From Sphingomonadaceae bacterium 3R27C6 (lineage in GTDB: Bacteria > Pseudomonadota > Alphaproteobacteria > Sphingomonadales > Sphingomonadaceae): 64,000 nucleotides of DNA. The stretch covers positions 1 to 64,000 of the forward strand of contig SCNS01000002.1 in NCBI GenBank assembly GCA_005503215.1, given 5' to 3'. Shown in pieces: positions 8,640 through 16,907 of this stretch. The notes below the pieces were generated by a model. It was not told the origin of the DNA. It made no database searches and saw only the letters and a list, made by a program, of their open reading frames with translations. A program made the translations under genes and the position numbers. Every line of letters begins with the position of its first letter. Position 1 is the stretch's first letter.

Positions 8640-9775
8640 CTGAGGCCCAATCCGCGGGCGATGATCCCGCGGATCACCTCGCGCGTTCCGCCGCGCAGCG
8701 AGAAGCTGGGCGATGCGATGAGGAGGGCGCGGAGCAGTTTCGCGAGATCATTTTCATCGTCCCAGCCGCTTGTCACAATCGCCTGCACCCGGCGCGGCAT
8801 ATCCTGTTCAAAGGCATTGCCGAGTTCCTTGACCACCGACGCTTCGACCATTGGGTCTTCGCCCGCTGCGAGCTTCGCTGCGGTCGACATCGACAGCTGG
8901 CGCAGCGTCCACATCTCCGCCGTGAGTTCGCCGATCAAAGTCGCGAGCGCCGGGTCGGGATGGGGGCCCGCCGCATCGATCAGCGCGACGAGCAGCGCAT
9001 GGCTCGACAGATAGCGTTCGGGGCCCGAGCGCTCGAGCCCCAGTTCGGCTGTGACCTGTTTCCACCCCTGTCCGCGCTCGCCGACGAGCGCGCCGAGCGG
9101 GACGAGCACATCGTCGAAAAAGACTTCATTGAAATCATGGTGCCCTGCCATGTCGATGATCGGGCGGATCGTGATGCCCGGGGTATCGAGATCGATTAGC
9201 AACTGGCTGAGCCCAGCGTTGCGTTCGCTGCCTTCCTCGGTCCGCACCAGCGTCAGCATGATGTGCGAGAAATGCGCGCCCGTCGTCCAGATCTTCTGGC
9301 CGTTGATGCGCCATCCCTCGGCGGTTTCGCGCGCCGTCGTGCGCACGGCCGCGAGGTCGGAGCCCGCTCCCGGTTCGGACAGGCCGATGCACGCATAAAG
9401 CTCGCCGCGGGCGATGCCGGGCAGATAGCGCTGGCGCTGTTCTTCGCTACCGTAACGGAGAATGAGCGGGCCGGTTTGACGGTCGGCGATCCAGTGCGCG
9501 CCGACCGGGGCGCCCGCTGCGAGCAATTCCTCTATCACGACATAGCGTTCGAGCGGATGCCGGTCGCCGCCGCCGTATCGCGCCGGCAATGTCATGCCGA
9601 CGTACCCCGCCGCGCCGAGCGCACGGCTGAAATCGGGATCAAAACTTGCCCAGCAATTCGCCCGGAAAACCACGTCGTCCTGCGGCTGGTTCGCCGCAAG
9701 CCAGCTCCGCAAATCGGCGCGCAGTGCGGCAATGTCGCCGGGTGGATCGAAAGGATAGAGCGCAAAGCCTTGCAT
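8636..9775 (-). CDS. Acyl-CoA dehydrogenase, full-length partner subunit
   Basis: The 379-residue protein has CIGLSEPGAGSDLAAVRT, WRINGQKIWTTGAHFSH and FNEVFFDDVLVP in the middle domain and ends with SLRGGTREVIRGIIARGLGLR, the position of the catalytic loop in this branch. The ATG at 9775 is preferred; an in-frame TTG lies 18 bases upstream and neither has a strong ribosome-binding site. It is translationally coupled (ATGA) to the shortened dehydrogenase downstream and divergent, 51 bp apart, from the crotonase-family gene. Desaturation of an acyl-CoA is expected; substrate unknown. Confidence 0.88.
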   Translation of the reverse strand: MQGFALYPFDPPGDIAALRADLRSWLAANQPQDDVVFRANCWASFDPDFSRALGAAGYVGMTLPARYGGGDRHPLERYVVIEELLAAGAPVGAHWIADRQTGPLILRYGSEEQRQRYLPGIARGELYACIGLSEPGAGSDLAAVRTTARETAEGWRINGQKIWTTGAHFSHIMLTLVRTEEGSERNAGLSQLLIDLDTPGITIRPIIDMAGHHDFNEVFFDDVLVPLGALVGERGQGWKQVTAELGLERSGPERYLSSHALLVALIDAAGPHPDPALATLIGELTAEMWTLRQLSMSTAAKLAAGEDPMVEASVVKELGNAFEQDMPRRVQAIVTSGWDDENDLAKLLRALLIASPSFSLRGGTREVIRGIIARGLGLR

Positions 9776-9826
9776 GTCACACCAGCCATGCAATAGCTTT
9801 GGTTAGTCAGCAAAGGATAATTGAAG

Positions 9827-10630
9827 ATGGGCGAATTTCTGAGTGTCGAGCGGCGGGGCAAGATCGCGATCCTGACGATGATCAAGCCCGAGAGCATGAA
9901 TGCGATCGGCACCCACGAAGACTGTCAGGACATCATCGACACGCTTCGCACCCTCGGCGACGACCGCGGCGTCAGCGCGATCATCCTGACCGGCAGCGGC
10001 AAGGCGTTCAGCGCCGGCGGCAACCTGAAAGGCATGCAGGATCGGCAAGGCATCGGCGTGCTCGATCAGCCCGATTCCACCCGCGCGAACTATCGCAAGG
10101 GAGTGCAGGCGGTGATCCGCGCGCTGATGGATTGCGAGGTGCCGATGATCGCAGCGGTCAACGGCCATGCGATCGGGCTCGGCGCCGATCTTGCCTGCAC
10201 CTGTGATATCCGCATCGCGGCGGAGAGCGCCAAATTCGCGTGCAGCTTTATCAAGGTCGGGATCGTTCCCGGCGACGGCGGCGCATGGCTGCTCCAGAAG
10301 ATACTCGGCTATCCGCGCGCCGCCGAACTGTTCCTGACCGGGGACCGCTTTGACGCGGTGCAGGCAAAGGAATATGGTCTGGTCACGGACGTCGTGCCCG
10401 ATGCGGAACTGCTCGACCGTGCAATCGCCATTGCCGAGCGGATCGTCTGCAACCCGCCGCGCGCGCTGCGTCTGACGAAGCGTTTGCTGCGCGAGGCGCA
10501 GCACAGCCGGATGAGCGATATTTTGGAACTCAGTGCAGCCTATCAGGCGATCGTCCATGAAACCGCGGATAACCGCGAGGCGATCAATGCCTTCGTCGAA
10601 AAGCGTCCGCCGGTGTTTACAGGAGAATGA
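9827..10630 (+). CDS. Crotonase-superfamily protein (enoyl-CoA hydratase-like)
   Basis: A 267-residue crotonase fold with AFSAGGNLKGM (oxyanion-hole region), NGHAIGLGADLACTCDIRIA and GIVPGDGGAWLL. ATG at 9827 has AAGGA nine bases upstream; an in-frame TTG two codons earlier sits too close to it. By alignment with rat enoyl-CoA hydratase, Glu144 corresponds to Asp in GADLA and Glu164 to Phe in CSFIKVG, so both classical catalytic acids are changed. A simple hydratase activity is therefore uncertain, though the fold is clear. Overlaps the following gene at its stop. Confidence 0.85.
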   Translation: MGEFLSVERRGKIAILTMIKPESMNAIGTHEDCQDIIDTLRTLGDDRGVSAIILTGSGKAFSAGGNLKGMQDRQGIGVLDQPDSTRANYRKGVQAVIRALMDCEVPMIAAVNGHAIGLGADLACTCDIRIAAESAKFACSFIKVGIVPGDGGAWLLQKILGYPRAAELFLTGDRFDAVQAKEYGLVTDVVPDAELLDRAIAIAERIVCNPPRALRLTKRLLREAQHSRMSDILELSAAYQAIVHETADNREAINAFVEKRPPVFTGE

Positions 10631-11412
10631 TGATGATTGCCGAGCGTGTCCTGCCACTGGCCGGCGTCCACAATTTCCGGGACTATGGCGGTTACGCGGT
10701 CGAGGGTGGCGGGCGGCTGCGTGACGGGACGCTCTGGCGCTCGGCGCACCATGAGGCCGCGACCGACGATGATCTGGACGCACTCGATACGCTGGGGCTG
10801 GAGACGGTGATCGACCTGCGCGGTGACGACGAACGCGAGTTGCACCCGTGCCGGCGCTCCGAGACTTTCTCGGCGCGCGTGCTGTTCGCGGGCGGCATTA
10901 CCGCCGGGCTCGCGCCGCATCTGCAGGCGGCGGGCGGGACGATCGACGTCGAGACGGCGCGCGAGCGGATGATCGATACCTATGCCGGAATGCCCTATCG
11001 CCCTGCGCTCGTCGCGACGCTTCGGCTCTATCTCGGCGCGCTCGCCGAATATGACGCGCCGAGCCTTGTCCACTGCGTCGCGGGCAAGGACCGCACGGGC
11101 TTTGCCGTCGCGATTGTCCACCGGCTGCTCGGGGTCCATGAGGACGATTTGATGCAGGATTATCTCCTCACCAACACCGCGGGCAAGATCGAGGAGCGCA
11201 TTGCCCAAGGCGCGGCGCATATCCGCTCGCGTTACGGCGCCGAAATCCACGACGATGCGATCCGCGCTTTGATGTCGGTCAACCCCGCCTATCTCGACGC
11301 CGCGCTTACGACAGTGCGGCGCGATCATGGCGATATCCCCACCTATGCCGAGGCGGTGCTGAACTTCACCCCCGACATGCGCGAAGCATTGGTCGACCGG
11401 CTGGTTCTGTAG
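10627..11412 (+). CDS. Tyrosine-protein phosphatase-family protein
   Basis: A 261-residue protein with the P-loop HCVAGKDRTG (Cys150, Arg156), the Cys-X5-Arg signature of the bacterial/fungal Tyr phosphatase group, and an N-terminal NFRDYGGY segment and WRSAHHE typical of the same family. Three consecutive ATG codons begin at 10627; AGGAG at 10621-10625 best suits the third (10633), so the true start may be 6 bases later. The first ATG overlaps the stop of the crotonase gene. Substrate (protein, phosphoinositide or nucleotide) cannot be told; its place at the end of a catabolic operon is unexplained. Confidence 0.85.
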   Translation: MMMIAERVLPLAGVHNFRDYGGYAVEGGGRLRDGTLWRSAHHEAATDDDLDALDTLGLETVIDLRGDDERELHPCRRSETFSARVLFAGGITAGLAPHLQAAGGTIDVETARERMIDTYAGMPYRPALVATLRLYLGALAEYDAPSLVHCVAGKDRTGFAVAIVHRLLGVHEDDLMQDYLLTNTAGKIEERIAQGAAHIRSRYGAEIHDDAIRALMSVNPAYLDAALTTVRRDHGDIPTYAEAVLNFTPDMREALVDRLVL

Positions 11413-11415
11413 GGG

Positions 11416-12750
11416 CTATTTGCCCCTGACGAGCACCCCGCCCTTCACCACCGCGTCGACGCTTTCGAGCTGGCGCACGTCGGTCAGCGGATTGCCGTCG
11501 ACCGCGACGATGTCGGCGTAGCGCCCGACAGCGATCGCGCCGACATCCTTCTCGCGGCCGAGCGCTTCGGCGGCGTTCTTCGTCGCGGCCTGGATCGCCT
11601 GCAGCGGGGTCATTCCATATTCGACCATGACGCGGAACTGGCCGCCGACCTGCCCGTGCGGCATGACGCCCGCGTCGGAGCCGAACACCATGCGCACCCC
11701 TGCCTTCACGGCCTTGCGGAAATTGTCGCGCTGAATCTGCGCGACTTCGCGGTCCTTGCGCAGATTATCCTCGAGCACGCCGTTCTTCGCGCCTTCGGCC
11801 TGCGTATATTCGGTGTTGTAGATATCCATCGAGAACCACACCGGCTGCTTGCGTGCGAGCGCCATGCGGATGCCTTCGTCGTCGACCAGACTGACATGCT
11901 CGATCGTGTCGATCCCCGCGGCGATGGCGGCGCGAATGCCCGACGCGCCATGCGCGTGCGCTGCGACGCGGAGGCCCCATTGATGCGCCTCGTCGGCGAT
12001 GGCGGCGAGCTCCTTTTCGGACACCTGCAACTGGCCGGGTTCGGTGTTGCGTGAAAAGACGCCGCCCGTCGCGCAGACCTTGATCACCTCGGCACCATAT
12101 TTGCGCTGGCGGCGGACCTGGAAGCGCAGTTCCTCGGGCGTGTCGCCGATCCCCTCTTCCTTGCCGTCCTTCTTCTCAAGGCTGGGCGGCAGGAAGGTGC
12201 TGTCGCAATGGCCCCCGGTCGCGCCGAGCGCATAGCCCGCGGGGACGATACGCGGCCCCGTCGCATAGCCAGCGTCGATTGCCTGCTTGAGCCCGATATC
12301 GTTGCGGTTGTCCGACCCGACATTGCGCACCGTGGTGAAGCCCGCGCCGAGCATGTCATTGGCATTCTTGACCGCGGTCATACCCCAGAAGCTGTCGGTG
12401 AATTCGAGGCCGCGATAGCCGCCGATGTCGGCGGGGCCGTCGAGATGGACGTGCATATCGATCAGGCCCGGGACGAGCGTCTTGTCGTCGAGGTCGATAT
12501 GTTTGACGTTCGATCCCCAGCGCACGGTGCGCGCGTCGGCGATGTTCGTGATGCGGCCGTCGGCGCCGACGAAGATCGCGGGGAATTCGACCGTCTTGCC
12601 GGTCAGCACGTCGATATAGCGCGCGGCGGTGATGACGGTCTGACCGGGCGCGTCCTGCGCCTTTGCGGGGGCGATCGAGGCGGCGAGAAGCGCCGTCGAG
12701 CCCAAAGCGATTCCCCGCAGAAAACTGCCGAACTTCATTCGCGATTGCAT
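11416..12750 (-). CDS. Exported amidohydrolase-family metallohydrolase
   Basis: A 444-residue protein with a signal peptide (MKFGSFLRGIALGSTALLAA, cleavage after AKA near residue 31) and the amidohydrolase barrel: PGLIDMHVHLDG (His100, His102), IKVCATGG with a likely carboxylated Lys, VAAHAHG, TIEHVS and FGSDAGVMPHG. C-terminal NAAEALGREKDVGAIAVGRYADIVAVDGNPL is the standard family ending. These exported enzymes of the imidazolonepropionase-like/Xaa-Pro dipeptidase branch hydrolyse amides such as acyl amino acids or peptides; the substrate here is unknown. Convergent with the phosphatase gene, 3 bp apart. Confidence 0.88.
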   Translation of the reverse strand: MQSRMKFGSFLRGIALGSTALLAASIAPAKAQDAPGQTVITAARYIDVLTGKTVEFPAIFVGADGRITNIADARTVRWGSNVKHIDLDDKTLVPGLIDMHVHLDGPADIGGYRGLEFTDSFWGMTAVKNANDMLGAGFTTVRNVGSDNRNDIGLKQAIDAGYATGPRIVPAGYALGATGGHCDSTFLPPSLEKKDGKEEGIGDTPEELRFQVRRQRKYGAEVIKVCATGGVFSRNTEPGQLQVSEKELAAIADEAHQWGLRVAAHAHGASGIRAAIAAGIDTIEHVSLVDDEGIRMALARKQPVWFSMDIYNTEYTQAEGAKNGVLEDNLRKDREVAQIQRDNFRKAVKAGVRMVFGSDAGVMPHGQVGGQFRVMVEYGMTPLQAIQAATKNAAEALGREKDVGAIAVGRYADIVAVDGNPLTDVRQLESVDAVVKGGVLVRGK

Positions 12751-12824
12751 ATCTTACCCGCCTGTTGTTGGTGCCCGGATATCGTGATGGCAAAGCGGTG
12801 CGAAATAGGACAGCGGAAAATGCG

Positions 12825-13448
12825 TCAGGCGGTCGCCCGGTGCCTTGCGACCCACCAGACGCCGAGCAGCGCGAAGGCGGCGCCGAGCATCGTGCCGCCG
12901 ACGATGTCGCTCGCCCAGTGGACGCCGAGCATGATGCGCGAGAAGCCGTTGAGGATGACCATCGCCGCCGCGAGCGTCCAGGCGTATGGCCGCCAGCGCG
13001 GCGGGGCGAGCCAGGCGAGCAATAGATAGACGGCAGCGGCGCTCGTCGCGTGGCCGCTGGGGTAGGAATAGCTCGTCTGATGATCGAGGTGATCGATCAG
13101 GTCGGGCCGCGCACGGCCGAAGCCGAGTTTCAGCAGGCTGGAGGCGAGGTTGGAGAGCAGCGACGCGCCGCCGAGCGCGACGGCGCAGCGCGGGCCGCAC
13201 CAGTGCCAGACCAGCCCGCACAGCAGGATGACGATGATCCAGCGCGGCGTGCCGCCGCCTATCCAGCTCGCGCCTTGCATGAAGGCGATGAAGGCGGGAT
13301 CGCGTTCGTCGACACGGATCGCCAGCGTATGCGAGATTTGCCAGTCGGCGGTCCCGGTCCAACCCGCTCCGACCGCGAAGCCGAGCAGGGAGACAGCGAG
13401 GAGGAGCGCCGCCGCGATGGCAGGAAAGCGATTGAATTTGGCTGTCAC
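12825..13448 (-). CDS. PAP2-family membrane phosphatase
   Basis: A 207-residue integral membrane protein with the three-part PAP2 signature: KLGFGRARP, YPSGHATS and SRIMLGVHWASD. Several hydrophobic segments flank these motifs, including an N-terminal one (AIAAALLLAVSLLGFAVGA). The GTG at 13448 is chosen because GGGGG lies just upstream and the in-frame sequence further upstream is only translated palindromic repeat. Expected to dephosphorylate a lipid phosphate or undecaprenyl pyrophosphate at the periplasmic face. About 75 bp separate it from the amidohydrolase gene. Confidence 0.9.
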   Translation of the reverse strand: MTAKFNRFPAIAAALLLAVSLLGFAVGAGWTGTADWQISHTLAIRVDERDPAFIAFMQGASWIGGGTPRWIIVILLCGLVWHWCGPRCAVALGGASLLSNLASSLLKLGFGRARPDLIDHLDHQTSYSYPSGHATSAAAVYLLLAWLAPPRWRPYAWTLAAAMVILNGFSRIMLGVHWASDIVGGTMLGAAFALLGVWWVARHRATA

Positions 13449-13459
13449 ATGACCCCCTT

Positions 13460-13532
13460 CGTCATTCCCGCGAAAGCGGGAACCCAGTTGCAAACGTCAG
13501 CTCGCTGGGTTCCCGCTTTCGCGGGAATGACG
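13460..13532. repeat. Long inverted repeat, REP-like, copy 1
   Basis: Two 28-bp arms (13460-13487 and 13505-13532) are exact reverse complements around a 17-bp loop. Each arm contains the smaller palindrome TTCCCGCGAAAGCGGGAA. The same element occurs at 18658, 33375 and 53802. It lies between the start of the PAP2 gene and the end of lpd and could act as a terminator or mRNA stabiliser for lpd. Confidence 0.95.
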
Positions 13533-13545
13533 AGGTTGGTGAAGA

Positions 13546-14955
13546 TCAAATATGCAGCGGCCGGCCGAACGCCGCGAGCACGCCTTCGTGCATCGTTTCG
13601 CTGAGCGTCGGATGCGGGAAGACGGTGCCGATGAAATCATCCTCGACCAGCTCGGCGGTCTTGCCGATCGTATAGCCCTGGATCAGCTCGGTGACTTCGG
13701 CGCCGATCATGTGCGCGCCGAGCAATTCGCCGGTCTTGGCGTCGAACACGGTCTTGGTGAAGCCCTCGGATTCGCCCAGAGCAATCGCCTTGCCGTTGCC
13801 GATGAAGGGGAAGGTGCCGGCCTTGACCTCGTAGCCGAGCTCCTTCGCCTTCGCTTCGGTCAGGCCGACGCTGGCGATCTGCGGGCGGCAATAGGTGCAG
13901 CCGGGGATGTTGCGCGGGTCCATCGCGTGCGGATGGTTGCCCGCGATCGCCTCGACCGCGATCACCGATTCGTGCATCGCCTTGTGCGCGAGCCACGGCG
14001 GCGCTGTGACGTCGCCGATCGCCCAGATGCCGGGGACGTTGGTGCGGCACATCGCGTCGGTGTCGATATGGCCCTTGGTCGTCTTTACGCCGAGCGCTTC
14101 GAGCCCGATATTCTCGGTGTTCGGGACGATGCCGATTGCGACGATCGCGTGGGTGAATTCGGCGCTTTCGGTCTTGCCGTCCTTGGTCTTGATCTTCGCG
14201 GTCACGCCGTTGGCGGTCGCCTTCAGCTCCTCGACCCCGGCGCCGGTGAAGATCGTCATGCCCTGCTTCTTGAGCTGCTTTTCAAGGAAGGCCGACACGT
14301 CGGCATCCTCGACGGGGACGAGGCGGTCGAGCATTTCGACGACGGTCACATCGACGCCCATGTCGCTGTAGAAGCTCGCGAATTCGATCCCGATCGCGCC
14401 CGATCCGATGACGAGCAGCTTCTTCGGCATCTCGGGCGGGACGAGCGCGTGGCGATAGGTCCAGATGCGCTTGCCGTCGGCGGGCGCGAACGGCAGGTCG
14501 CGCGCACGCGCGCCCGTCGCGACGATGATATTCTTGGCGGTGAGGGTTTCGGTGCCCTTCTCGCCTTTCACCTCGAGTTTGCCCGGTGCGGTCAGCTTGC
14601 CCTCGCCCATATGGACGGTGATCTTGTGCTTCTTCATCAGGAAGGCGACGCCCTGGCTGAGCTGTTTCGCAACGCCGCGGCTGCGCTTTACGACCGCGTC
14701 GATGTCGGCGCTGATCTGCGCCGCGACGAGGCCATAATCGCCCGCATGCTGCATATAATGATAGATTTCGGCCGAACGCAGCAGCGCCTTGGTCGGGATG
14801 CAGCCCCAGTTGAGGCAGATACCGCCGAGATTCTCGCGCTCGACGATCGCGGTTTTCAGGCCCAGTTGGGCTGCGCGGATCGCCGCGACATAGCCGCCGG
14901 GGCCGGAGCCGAGGACGATGAGGTCGTAGTTGGTGTCAGCCAAGGTTTGCTCCAT
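13546..14955 (-). CDS. lpdA: Dihydrolipoyl dehydrogenase (E3)
   Basis: A 469-residue FAD disulfide oxidoreductase with the N-terminal GSGPGGYVAAIRAAQLG fold, redox pair Cys47/Cys52 in GGICLNWGCIPTK, and the C-terminal FPHPTLSETMHE catalytic His-Glu motif. It reoxidises dihydrolipoamide of 2-oxoacid dehydrogenase complexes with NAD+. The ATG at 14955 is preferred over a TTG two codons earlier. Its ribosome-binding sequence (GGGAGAGGGG, about 7 bp away) belongs to the repeat at 14963-15021. It lies downstream of pdhC, with a DUF559 gene inserted between, so it is most likely the E3 of the pyruvate dehydrogenase complex. Confidence 0.96.
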   Translation of the reverse strand: MEQTLADTNYDLIVLGSGPGGYVAAIRAAQLGLKTAIVERENLGGICLNWGCIPTKALLRSAEIYHYMQHAGDYGLVAAQISADIDAVVKRSRGVAKQLSQGVAFLMKKHKITVHMGEGKLTAPGKLEVKGEKGTETLTAKNIIVATGARARDLPFAPADGKRIWTYRHALVPPEMPKKLLVIGSGAIGIEFASFYSDMGVDVTVVEMLDRLVPVEDADVSAFLEKQLKKQGMTIFTGAGVEELKATANGVTAKIKTKDGKTESAEFTHAIVAIGIVPNTENIGLEALGVKTTKGHIDTDAMCRTNVPGIWAIGDVTAPPWLAHKAMHESVIAVEAIAGNHPHAMDPRNIPGCTYCRPQIASVGLTEAKAKELGYEVKAGTFPFIGNGKAIALGESEGFTKTVFDAKTGELLGAHMIGAEVTELIQGYTIGKTAELVEDDFIGTVFPHPTLSETMHEGVLAAFGRPLHI

Positions 14956-15364
14956 TATCAATCCCCTCTCCCTTCAAGGGAGAGGGAGGGGCCCATTGCG
15001 AAGCAATGGGAGGGTGAGGGTCCGACAGCGCGGCAAGGATTGCCGTCAAAACTCCAGACAAATTTCCAGTCACGTCGTTGTTCCAGACGCGGAGCACGCG
15101 ATAGCCCTTGTCGTTCAGGAAGGCGTCGCGGCCCGCATCCGTTTGCGATTCGGCATGCTGCGATCCATCCACCTCGACAATCAAGCGCCGTTCCTGGCAG
15201 ACAAAATCTGCAATAAACGGACCGATCGGCTGCTGCTTGCGAAACTTGAAGCCACCTAGGCGACGATCGCGCAATCCACCCCATAGCTTCTTCTCTTGTT
15301 CGGTCAGGGTGCGGCGCAAGGCTTTGGCGCGTTCGAGCGTTTGGCGCGAATAGCCCGCCTTCAC
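14936..15364 (-). CDS. DUF559 endonuclease-like protein (Vsr/PD-(D/E)XK-type fold) in a repeat-flanked cassette
   Basis: A 142-residue protein matching the DUF559 family: LTEQEKKLWGGLRDRRLGG, then FKFRKQQPIGPFIADFVC and LIVEVDGSQHAE, with Asp53, Glu64, Asp66 and His70 as the expected metal-site residues. The fold is related to very-short-patch-repair endonucleases; no biochemical role is established. The GTG start lies directly beside the inverted repeat at 15365-15426, which supplies its G-rich ribosome-binding stretch. The last roughly 27 codons (PHPPIASQWAPPSP onward) are translated from the other repeat, and the stop overlaps the lpd start by 20 bp. The gene fills the gap between pdhC and lpd and looks like an insertion. 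Confidence 0.85.
   Translation of the reverse strand: MKAGYSRQTLERAKALRRTLTEQEKKLWGGLRDRRLGGFKFRKQQPIGPFIADFVCQERRLIVEVDGSQHAESQTDAGRDAFLNDKGYRVLRVWNNDVTGNLSGVLTAILAALSDPHPPIASQWAPPSPLKGEGIDNGANLG
14963..15021 (+). repeat. Cassette flank repeat, left copy
   Basis: Block A (about 32 bp, containing the perfect hairpin CCCTCTCCCTT-C-AAGGGAGAGGG), a variable small hairpin (ATTGC-GAA-GCAAT), and block B GGGAGGGTGAGGGT. The copy at 15365-15426 is the reverse complement of blocks A and B, identical apart from the variable hairpin. This copy encodes the tail of the DUF559 protein and provides the ribosome-binding site of lpd. Confidence 0.93.
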
Positions 15365-15426
15365 ACCCTCACCCTCCCACGCGCTGGCGCGCGCGGGCCC
15401 CTCCCTCTCCCTTGAAGGGAGAGGGG
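15365..15426 (-). repeat. Cassette flank repeat, right copy
   Basis: Inverted copy of the repeat at 14963-15021: blocks A and B are identical in reverse complement and only the inner hairpin differs (here a GC-only stem around GCGCGCGCCAGCGCG). It begins four bases after the pdhC stop codon and ends one base before the GTG of the DUF559 gene. Confidence 0.93.
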
Positions 15427-15430
15427 TTCA

Positions 15431-16747
15431 TTACGCCACCAGCCCCAGCGGGTTCTCCACCAGTTCCTTGAACGTCTTCATCAGCAGCGCACCATCCGCC
15501 CCGTCGATCGCGCGGTGGTCGAAGCTGCCGGTCGCCGACATCACGGTCGCGATCGCGAGCGCGTCGTCGACGATATAAGGCCGCTTTTCGCCCGCGCCGA
15601 TCGCCATGATCATGCCCTGCGGCGGGTTGATGACCGCGGTGAACTGCTTGATCCCCATCATGCCCATGTTCGAGATCGAGGCGGTGCCGCCCTGATATTC
15701 AGCGGGTTGGAGCTTGCCTTCCTTGGCCTTCGCCGCGAGCTCGGACATTTCGGTCGAGATTTTCGACATCGACTTGCCGCCAGCGTCGACGATGATCGGG
15801 GTGATCAGGCCGCCGGGGATGCTGACCGCGACCGAGATGTCGGCGCGCTTATACTGGCGCATCACATCGCCGCCGAAGCTGACGTTGCATGCGGGCACGC
15901 GTTCGAGCGCGACCGCGAGTGCCTTGATCAGCATGTCGTTGACGCTGAGCTTGACGCCGCGGCTTTCGAGGCTGGCATTGAGCTCACCGCGCAACTTGAG
16001 CAGCGCGTCGAGGCGGATGTCGACGGTGAGATAGATGTGCGGCGATTGCTGCATCGACTCGGTCAGGCGGCGCGCGATCGTCTTGCGCATGCCGCTGAGC
16101 TTTTCGTCCTCGTGCGGGATGCCGAAATCGGGGATGGCGCTGGCGGTTGCCGGTGCGGGCGCTGCTGCCGGAGCAGCGGCGGCGGGCGCGGCAGCAGCCG
16201 GGGCTGCGGCTGGAGCGGCGGCGCCAGTAGGCGCGCCTTCGAGGTCGGCCTTGACGATGCGGCCGCCGGGGCCGGTGCCGGTCAGGCTCTTGAGGTCGAT
16301 GCCCTGCTCAGCGGCGAGGCGCTTGGCGAGAGGGCTGGCTTTGATGCGGTCGCCCGACGCAGCGAAGGCGGCTGCCGGAGCCGGAGCCGGTGCGGGAGTT
16401 GGAGCAGGCGCAGCGGCGGGCGCTGGCGCTTCGGTCTTCTGTTCAGCGGCGGGAGCCGCGGCCGGGGCCGGCGCCGGAGCCGCCTTTGCGCTCCCGGCAT
16501 CTTCGCCCTCGCCCGCGATCACCGCGATCACGGTGCCGACCTTCACATTGTCGGTGCCTTCGGCGACGAGAATCTGGCTGACGACGCCTTCGTCGATCGC
16601 CTCGAACTCCATCGTCGCCTTGTCGGTTTCGATTTCGGCGAGCAGGTCGCCCGATTTGACCGTATCGCCTTCCTTGACCAGCCATTTGGCAAGGGTGCCC
16701 TCCTCCATCGTCGGCGAGAGAGCGGGCATTTTGAGTTCGATTGGCAT
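15431..16747 (-). CDS. pdhC: Pyruvate dehydrogenase complex dihydrolipoyllysine acetyltransferase (E2)
   Basis: A 438-residue E2 protein: one lipoyl domain (residues 1-75, lipoylated Lys43 in [12 protein letters not shown]), an Ala/Pro-rich linker, a peripheral subunit-binding domain ([32 protein letters not shown]), a second Ala/Pro linker, and the catalytic domain ending near [15 protein letters not shown] with the HRxxDG active site. The PALSPTM motif at residues 8-14 is typical of the pyruvate complex. The ATG at 16747 begins at the lipoyl domain; sequence before it is not family-like. E1 genes are not in the window. The E3 gene lies downstream beyond the DUF559 cassette. Confidence 0.95.
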   Translation of the reverse strand: MPIELKMPALSPTMEEGTLAKWLVKEGDTVKSGDLLAEIETDKATMEFEAIDEGVVSQILVAEGTDNVKVGTVIAVIAGEGEDAGSAKAAPAPAPAAAPAAEQKTEAPAPAAAPAPTPAPAPAPAAAFAASGDRIKASPLAKRLAAEQGIDLKSLTGTGPGGRIVKADLEGAPTGAAAPAAAPAAAAPAAAAPAAAPAPATASAIPDFGIPHEDEKLSGMRKTIARRLTESMQQSPHIYLTVDIRLDALLKLRGELNASLESRGVKLSVNDMLIKALAVALERVPACNVSFGGDVMRQYKRADISVAVSIPGGLITPIIVDAGGKSMSKISTEMSELAAKAKEGKLQPAEYQGGTASISNMGMMGIKQFTAVINPPQGMIMAIGAGEKRPYIVDDALAIATVMSATGSFDHRAIDGADGALLMKTFKELVENPLGLVA

Positions 16748-16907
16748 ATTCAGGCTTGTCCCTGTCAGTCTTGCAGGCGTGGGCCTGCCGCTACGGATTC
16801 TTCCTCGCCATAAGCCCTGCATCGGTCAAGGTCTAGCGGGCCAACTTGCGTTTCATACGAATGTGACGCACTCTTCGCTCCAAGCAAAAACACGAGGGGT
16901 CGGGGCG

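Noticed and set aside
13449..13493. N-terminal extension of the PAP2 protein
   Set aside because: The extra residues are translated from the palindromic repeat at 13460-13532, and the GTG at 13448 has a better ribosome-binding site.
14956..14961. TTG start two codons before the lpd ATG
   Set aside because: The ATG at 14955 is better placed relative to the G-rich sequence and matches the usual length of the enzyme.
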